Part shown: piece by piece, positions 60,701-64,000 of the stretch
How positions within the stretch are numbered: position 1 is the first letter of the stretch
Layout of the letters: each line of letters starts with the position of its first letter
Source of the DNA: Alitta virens
Lineage: Eukaryota > Annelida > Polychaeta > Phyllodocida > Nereididae
Reading direction: 5' to 3'
Assembly: GCA_932294295.1 (NCBI GenBank)
Contig: OW028578.1
Span: 33,685,185-33,749,184 of the forward strand
DNA: 64,000 bases
Notes under the pieces: model-generated
The model's input: the letters and a program-made list of their open reading frames with translations, nothing else
Databases searched by the model: none
What the model was told of the DNA's origin: nothing
Position numbers and translations under genes: made by a program

Positions 60701-63700
60701 AACGATATTAAACACACCACAGGCGTCATCCAGTGCACATAATCATAGACTACGTAGAATACAACAATAAGAAGATAGCACAATCCTCAAAGACTGGGAC
60801 ACACTCAGCTGCCCAGCAGTACACCTTGGGTTGGCTAAAAAGGGTCGCAGATCTGATGAGGACAGGCGTATAAGTATGGTTCAGTGTACAGGAAAATACA
60901 AGATATAGAAAGAACATCGCAAGTCTGTACCCTATGAATGAAATACCTTTCTGCATAGTTTGGCAAGGTTTAAAGCAACACAAAGCATGTCCTGTAGGAC
61001 GAGTGACAATAGTGTAAGACACTTCTCCTTATCAAAACATGTCAGGTTTAATAATCTGCCTCACCTGTGTGGGCCAGGTGCTATGAGGCATTCATAGATC
61101 TGGCTGACAAAAATGTGGCATGTGTTGTGTGCTGTGCAGTGCAGACCTTATTATGTGTATGAACTGTGTTGTTCAATTATCAAATTCACCGGCTAAGTCT
61201 TGAGACCAAACAACTTTTCATTATAATTATCTCTCACCTGCTCCAATACTGGTTCTGTGTATTTCAGCCATATTGTCTATTATATTGCTCATTGCTTCTT
61301 TATCAGCTCTGTCGTTTGTCAGATTGCTGAGGGTTTCTGCTGTGGTTGAAAACTGAACAATTCCAAAAGACGTCCTATTTGAAGTTTCTTCTTGCTTCAC
61401 ATACTGCTTGAGACCCTGTTTTGTATAATGAATGACTGTGATAAACTGTGTTTTATATAGAGTGACTGTGTTAATTATGTGGCTTCAGGGAGCGAAGTTT
61501 TGTGATCAAATTATCCAGTCCTGATATGCTGTGATTCAAATGCAAAATGACTGTGACACTTGGTTTTATGCTGTTGAATGTTTTTAATCTGTGTTTCAAT
61601 AAACACTTGGTACGTTTATTATTATCTATTGGTTACCTTTTGTTCTCTAATACTATATTGTCATAGGAAATTTTAGTGTTAATTATATTTTCCCGAGTCT
61701 CTCATAATTTAAATATTAATGCTATGTTTAATTCTGCGACATATTCACTGTTTTTATTGTACAAACTAATGCACATTGAGACTTAAAAAAAAACTTTCAC
61801 ATCATAGACAAGGAGATTTTAAGTTGTAATAAAATATGCAGAGGCAATTTTATGATGTTATATATATTAGGCTTTATAATAGAAAATTCACCTACAATCA
61901 GACACAGCTGTGCAATGAAGTTAACAGATATTCCGAAGTGATTTGCGAGGTAATATCATACTTACTTCCTTGGCTTTTTTCAATCTTTTGTCAAAGAACA
62001 TACTGCCTGAAACGTCAACAATCATCACCACCCGTTTGCCTCTTTGTCGAACGATTATAAAGTTCGGAGTTGGAGAGCTTTTTGCTTTTAGGGTCCAATC
62101 CAATTCAGACTGTAGAGCCTATAGAATAAGAACAAATACATCACTATTGAGGTAACAGACTAAAGGAAATTAGCCAGTTCTACTGAAGGTCCAGGGTTTG
62201 ATCCCAAGTCAAGGCACTCTTCGTGAGCTACATCCCAGTCACATATCAATGAGACATTAAAGTTGCACTGTCGGTCAAATTTGCCATTTTCTAAGATGCT
62301 ATCAAACAGTTGAAAATTACCTTATTAATCAAGGCACACTAAATTTGTGTGAATTAATGATTTTATAAGACCTTAATTACTTAAGAATATATTATACATT
62401 GAGAGAAAATCCAGACCAAAACATTGGAAACACAATGGAAATGACATCATCACCATTGTTCAGTATTGTGACGTCATCACTAAGTTTGTTTACATATTGA
62501 GTTTTTGATGGCATGAAAAACTAATATTTATATTATTTATTGTAAATTAAAACTAAATTGTTGTGCAAAAGTGGGTATTTAATGGTGAAAAATAACATGA
62601 GACAAGAAGGCAGTATAGATTTATATCATTACCTTTATGTGCAAATTTGACAGACAGTGCACCTTTAAATTGAATGGGGACTGAACTTTGGTCCTCCAGA
62701 GGAGCTAGCGAGTGTTTTACCACCAGCTGCTTGTGATGTGCCATGCATTGCATGAACATGTATGACTGAGAGACATGTGGACATGTTGAATCCTACATAA
62801 TAATGTATGAAAGAAGTAAACCAGGGGAAGACTGAGTACTCTAGAATGCAGGTGAGGTTCATATTTATAGCTGAACCTCAGATCATGAATTAACTGAAGG
62901 GGTAGGGGCCCTGCTTATTTAAAGACACATATGAGTGGAGACTATCTTTGGCTTGTACTTCCTGTTTAAAGGTTAATTCATAGTATCCAGCCTATCATTT
63001 GAAATACCTAAGGTTAGAGCTTACATCTAGCTGGATGGATACTTGATATTTACAGTAAGTGTACATTAGATATTTTACAATATGACACTAATACCATGAA
63101 GCTCAATGCGATGACCACATACCTTAGGTATGATCTTTGAATAATGGACTAGCTAAGGCTAACCTGTAGAAGGATGACATTTTTTTTGGTAAATATTGCA
63201 GCCAATGTTCTACATCAACACAAAATGAGCTTTTCAGGTTTGTATAACCAGCAAAATATCTGTCACATTTACATTAATGACATTATACATAAAATTATCT
63301 AATTGCTAATATATTGTATGGAAGACATAGACCAGGTGAAGACTGAATACTGTAAAATGCAGGTAAGGTTTATTCACAGTTGAAGCTTTTGCTCATGCCT
63401 TCTGTTAAGAGATTAATGCATAGTATTCAGTCTATCATTTACAATACCTAAGGCTAGGGCTTACAACAAGCAGTTGGCTGGGGTCTTAGCAATGGAGAAA
63501 TGCTTGAAACAAAGAAATATCAGATGGATACTTGATATTTACAGTAAGTGAACATTAGATATTTTTAACATTAACAATATACAACAACATGACAATGAAA
63601 AAATGTGTTTACCTCACAAACTCTATTTCGGTTCAAACACGATCCTGAACGTAATTCTGGAAAAAGTTAATACACTCAACATATACATCATATTCATCAT

Positions 63701-64000
63701 ATACAAGTTAGGTGACTTAGCAACGTTGAAAGTAAACAGTATACTGAATTGAAAAAACTACCAAGTTGCCTGGAAATTTTCATTCAATAGTAAGACTGTA
63801 TCTCCATTTGGATATCACATCATTATGGGAAGAAATTGTAATTTTACGAAAGTCTTACCATTCGCTAAGTCAGCGTATGACATTATAAGACCATATCGCA
63901 GAATAAACCAGTTCTCTAATATCACCTGGAAACAGAAGAAGGTTCATCTTAGTTTATTTGTGATATTACACAATAATCTTCATTTTATTCATTTTGACCT
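50309..64000 (-). CDS. CLCA-like secreted protein, gene A (5' part outside window)
   Basis: Sixteen exons, read right to left: 63859-63925, 63613-63656, 61966-62118, 61238-61415, 60145-60266, 59009-59177, 58445-58728, 58068-58245, 57280-57372, 57068-57159, 56910-56976, 54674-54781, 53546-53693, 52253-52326, 51221-51400, 50309-50478. Every intron is GT-AG and all phases fit, giving 708 codons plus TGA. By comparison with gene B, exons 1-2 (signal peptide and first half of the CLCA N-terminal domain) lie beyond 64000. Order of domains: end of the N-terminal protease-like domain with a destroyed zinc motif, VWA with intact MIDAS (DVSGS, TSIGAG, SDG), beta-sandwich region, and a degenerate C-terminal VWA. 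No membrane segment is visible after the N-terminus, so a secreted protein is inferred. Classical CLCAs are secreted or shed proteins that self-cleave and modulate chloride channels; whether that role survives here is unknown. Confidence 0.85.
51977..52116. mobile_element. Palindromic MITE, family 1
   Basis: TA-CATGGCCAATTGTGCCAC at the left and GTGGCATATTTGGCCATG-TA at the right; the left arm has lost part of its middle. In a gene A intron. Confidence 0.8.
54208..54533. mobile_element. MITE, family 5
   Basis: CCTAACAGCCCATCGACCTA at the left and TTAGGTCGCTGGACTGAGGT at the right, with the family's AAAGTAAATTAATCAATTTA inside in reverse. In a gene A intron. Confidence 0.75.
56624..56815 (+). 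mobile_element. SINE family 1
   Basis: A box TAGCTCAGTGGTAG, B box GGTTCGATTCC, body CCATGGTCCCTGCCTGTCC, tail GTGCAGAAATACCGGACGTA. In the gene A intron between 56976 and 54781... just downstream of exon 56910-56976 on the gene's strand. Confidence 0.8.
56910..58728 (-). CDS. Gene A: middle beta-sandwich region (five exons)
   Basis: Exons 58445-58728, 58068-58245, 57280-57372, 57068-57159 and 56910-56976 follow the VWA domain. The stretch after VLLDERIGRNTTF resembles the beta-sheet domain behind the VWA in CLCAs (a strand with GNDTFF-like residues). AGSWNVRTQY matches the AGTW-type strand of the same region. The segment with DNNPVTGADV and the 'DDGIYAGMF' stretch resemble an immunoglobulin-like or fibronectin-like fold, but I cannot assign it firmly. 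Each exon has a same-phase partner in gene B with 60-80% similar residues by eye. Confidence 0.75.
57441..57860 (+). mobile_element. tRNA-derived SINE, family 3, split by a family-1 SINE
   Basis: The head has GGCTTAGTGGTTAAGG (A box) and, after the insertion, GGTTGCAGGTTTGAGCCTGG (B box), like a Leu/Ser-type tRNA. The body has GGAACTGAGCAGATCCTCC. A family-1 SINE (57482-57631) interrupts the tRNA-like head. Confidence 0.75.
57482..57631 (+). mobile_element. SINE family 1 nested in SINE family 3; B box deleted
   Basis: Flanked by CCTTCAAAC[CA]GAAA at 57468-57481 and 57632-57645, one mismatch in 14. The copy has lost the anticodon-to-B-box stretch (…GCTCTGGGC joined to CTAAGTCGAGCC), so it can no longer be transcribed from its own promoter. 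Confidence 0.8.
59009..62118 (-). CDS. Gene A: first VWA domain (four exons)
   Basis: Exons 61966-62118, 61238-61415, 60145-60266 and 59009-59177 encode one von Willebrand factor A domain. The first ends the strand VVMIVDVSGSM, which carries MIDAS motif 1 (DxSxS). The second ends in TSIGAG with the MIDAS threonine. The third carries FILISDGEE with the third MIDAS aspartate. The fourth gives VHTIAIT and the closing helix. All metal-coordinating positions are kept, so divalent-cation and ligand binding is plausible, as in vertebrate CLCA VWA domains. The intron between the third and fourth exons holds a 60-bp minisatellite. Confidence 0.85.
59437..60085. repeat. 60-bp minisatellite in gene A intron
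   Basis: About ten diverged units containing GGCTGGTGATCATTAACAGA, TGATCTGCCT, GGCTGGTGACCTCTAGCATA and TGATCAGATT. Each unit is itself two related halves of about 30 bp starting GGCTGGTGA. It lies between the VWA exons 60145-60266 and 59009-59177. Confidence 0.85.
62258..62668. mobile_element. MITE, family 4, complete with both ends
   Basis: TTAAAGTTGCACTGTCGGTC at the left and GACAGACAGTGCACCTTTAA at the right are inverted repeats. Interior GTGACGTCATCACTAAGTTT. Two fragments of the family-2 SINE lie on its flanks in opposite orientations (62181-62257 and 62683-62733). Confidence 0.75.
62815..63565. repeat. Tandem duplication of about 0.5 kb in gene A intron
   Basis: Two copies (about 62815-63070 and 63326-63565) share GAAGACTGA[GA]TACT, the segment around CTATCATTT, and GATGGATACTTGATATTTAC. 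The second has extra sequence near 63470-63520. No coding content seen. Confidence 0.7.
63859..63925 (-). CDS. Gene A exon with degenerate CLCA protease motif
   Basis: The 67-nt exon encodes VILENWFILRYGLIMSYADL followed by AN. It aligns with the CLCA block HEWAHLRWGVFDEY through the shared W and LR[WY]G. At the HEWAH position it reads ENWFI, so both zinc-binding histidines and the catalytic glutamate are gone. It is flanked by a CAG acceptor (63926-63928) and a GTAAG donor (63854-63858). Length, phase and the flanking W and LRYG are the same as in genes B and C. Confidence 0.85.

Noticed and set aside
60750..61022. Minus-strand frame of 90 codons with several Cys and aromatic residues
   Set aside because: No domain, no fitting splice phases with gene A exons; sits in an intron.
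62181..62733. A SINE family-2 copy split by the family-4 MITE
   Set aside because: The two flanking SINE fragments are in opposite orientations, so they are not halves of one insertion.

Overview
This window looks like nuclear DNA of a multicellular animal. It is AT-rich, its genes are cut by many short GT-AG introns, and it holds tRNA-derived SINEs, non-LTR retrotransposons, foldback/MITE elements and simple repeats. The encoded proteins belong to an animal family, the CLCA (calcium-activated chloride channel regulator) proteins. I think a marine invertebrate, possibly an echinoderm or another non-vertebrate deuterostome, is most likely, but the sequence does not settle the species.

The backbone is a head-to-tail array of three CLCA-like genes, all on the minus strand. 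Gene A enters from the right edge and ends at 50309; its first two exons lie outside the window. Gene B is complete at 47286 to 25868: 18 exons join in frame to 877 codons plus a stop. Gene C starts at 18372 and runs off the left edge; five exons are visible, the last ending at 2698. Of the 16 exons shared by A and B, 11 have identical lengths and the other five differ by multiples of three, so they are tandem duplicates. The predicted proteins have a signal peptide, a CLCA N-terminal domain, a VWA domain with an intact MIDAS, a beta-sandwich region, and a C-terminal second VWA-like fold. Two features stand out. The zinc-protease motif that defines classical CLCAs (HExxH) is replaced in all three genes by E-[QTN]-W-[IF]-[NI]. 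The C-terminal VWA-like domain has lost all three MIDAS motifs in both genes where it can be read. A small unrecognised gene (23230 to 21417, minus) lies between B and C.

Intron 1 of gene C (11.4 kb) holds the largest mobile element, a minus-strand LINE at about 15277-10918. Its first ORF joins a NADAR domain to an SGNH-hydrolase-like domain. The second ORF carries an APE-type endonuclease and a reverse transcriptase, and is broken by one frameshift and one stop. A related RT fragment lies beside it (10483-9640), and an unrelated 5'-truncated LINE sits at 29113-30262 (plus), headed by a perfect 40-bp inverted repeat. Intron 4 of gene C holds a 1.8-kb minisatellite with a 31-bp unit.

The remaining introns and intergenic DNA are full of non-autonomous elements. 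These include at least five MITE/foldback families (one hAT-like copy has a perfect 8-bp target duplication), three tRNA-derived SINE families (one copy has a 12-bp target duplication, another is nested in a different SINE), a 2.1-kb foldback in gene B, a 60-bp minisatellite in gene A, and tetranucleotide arrays between genes. I found no rRNA genes, functional tRNA genes or CRISPR arrays.
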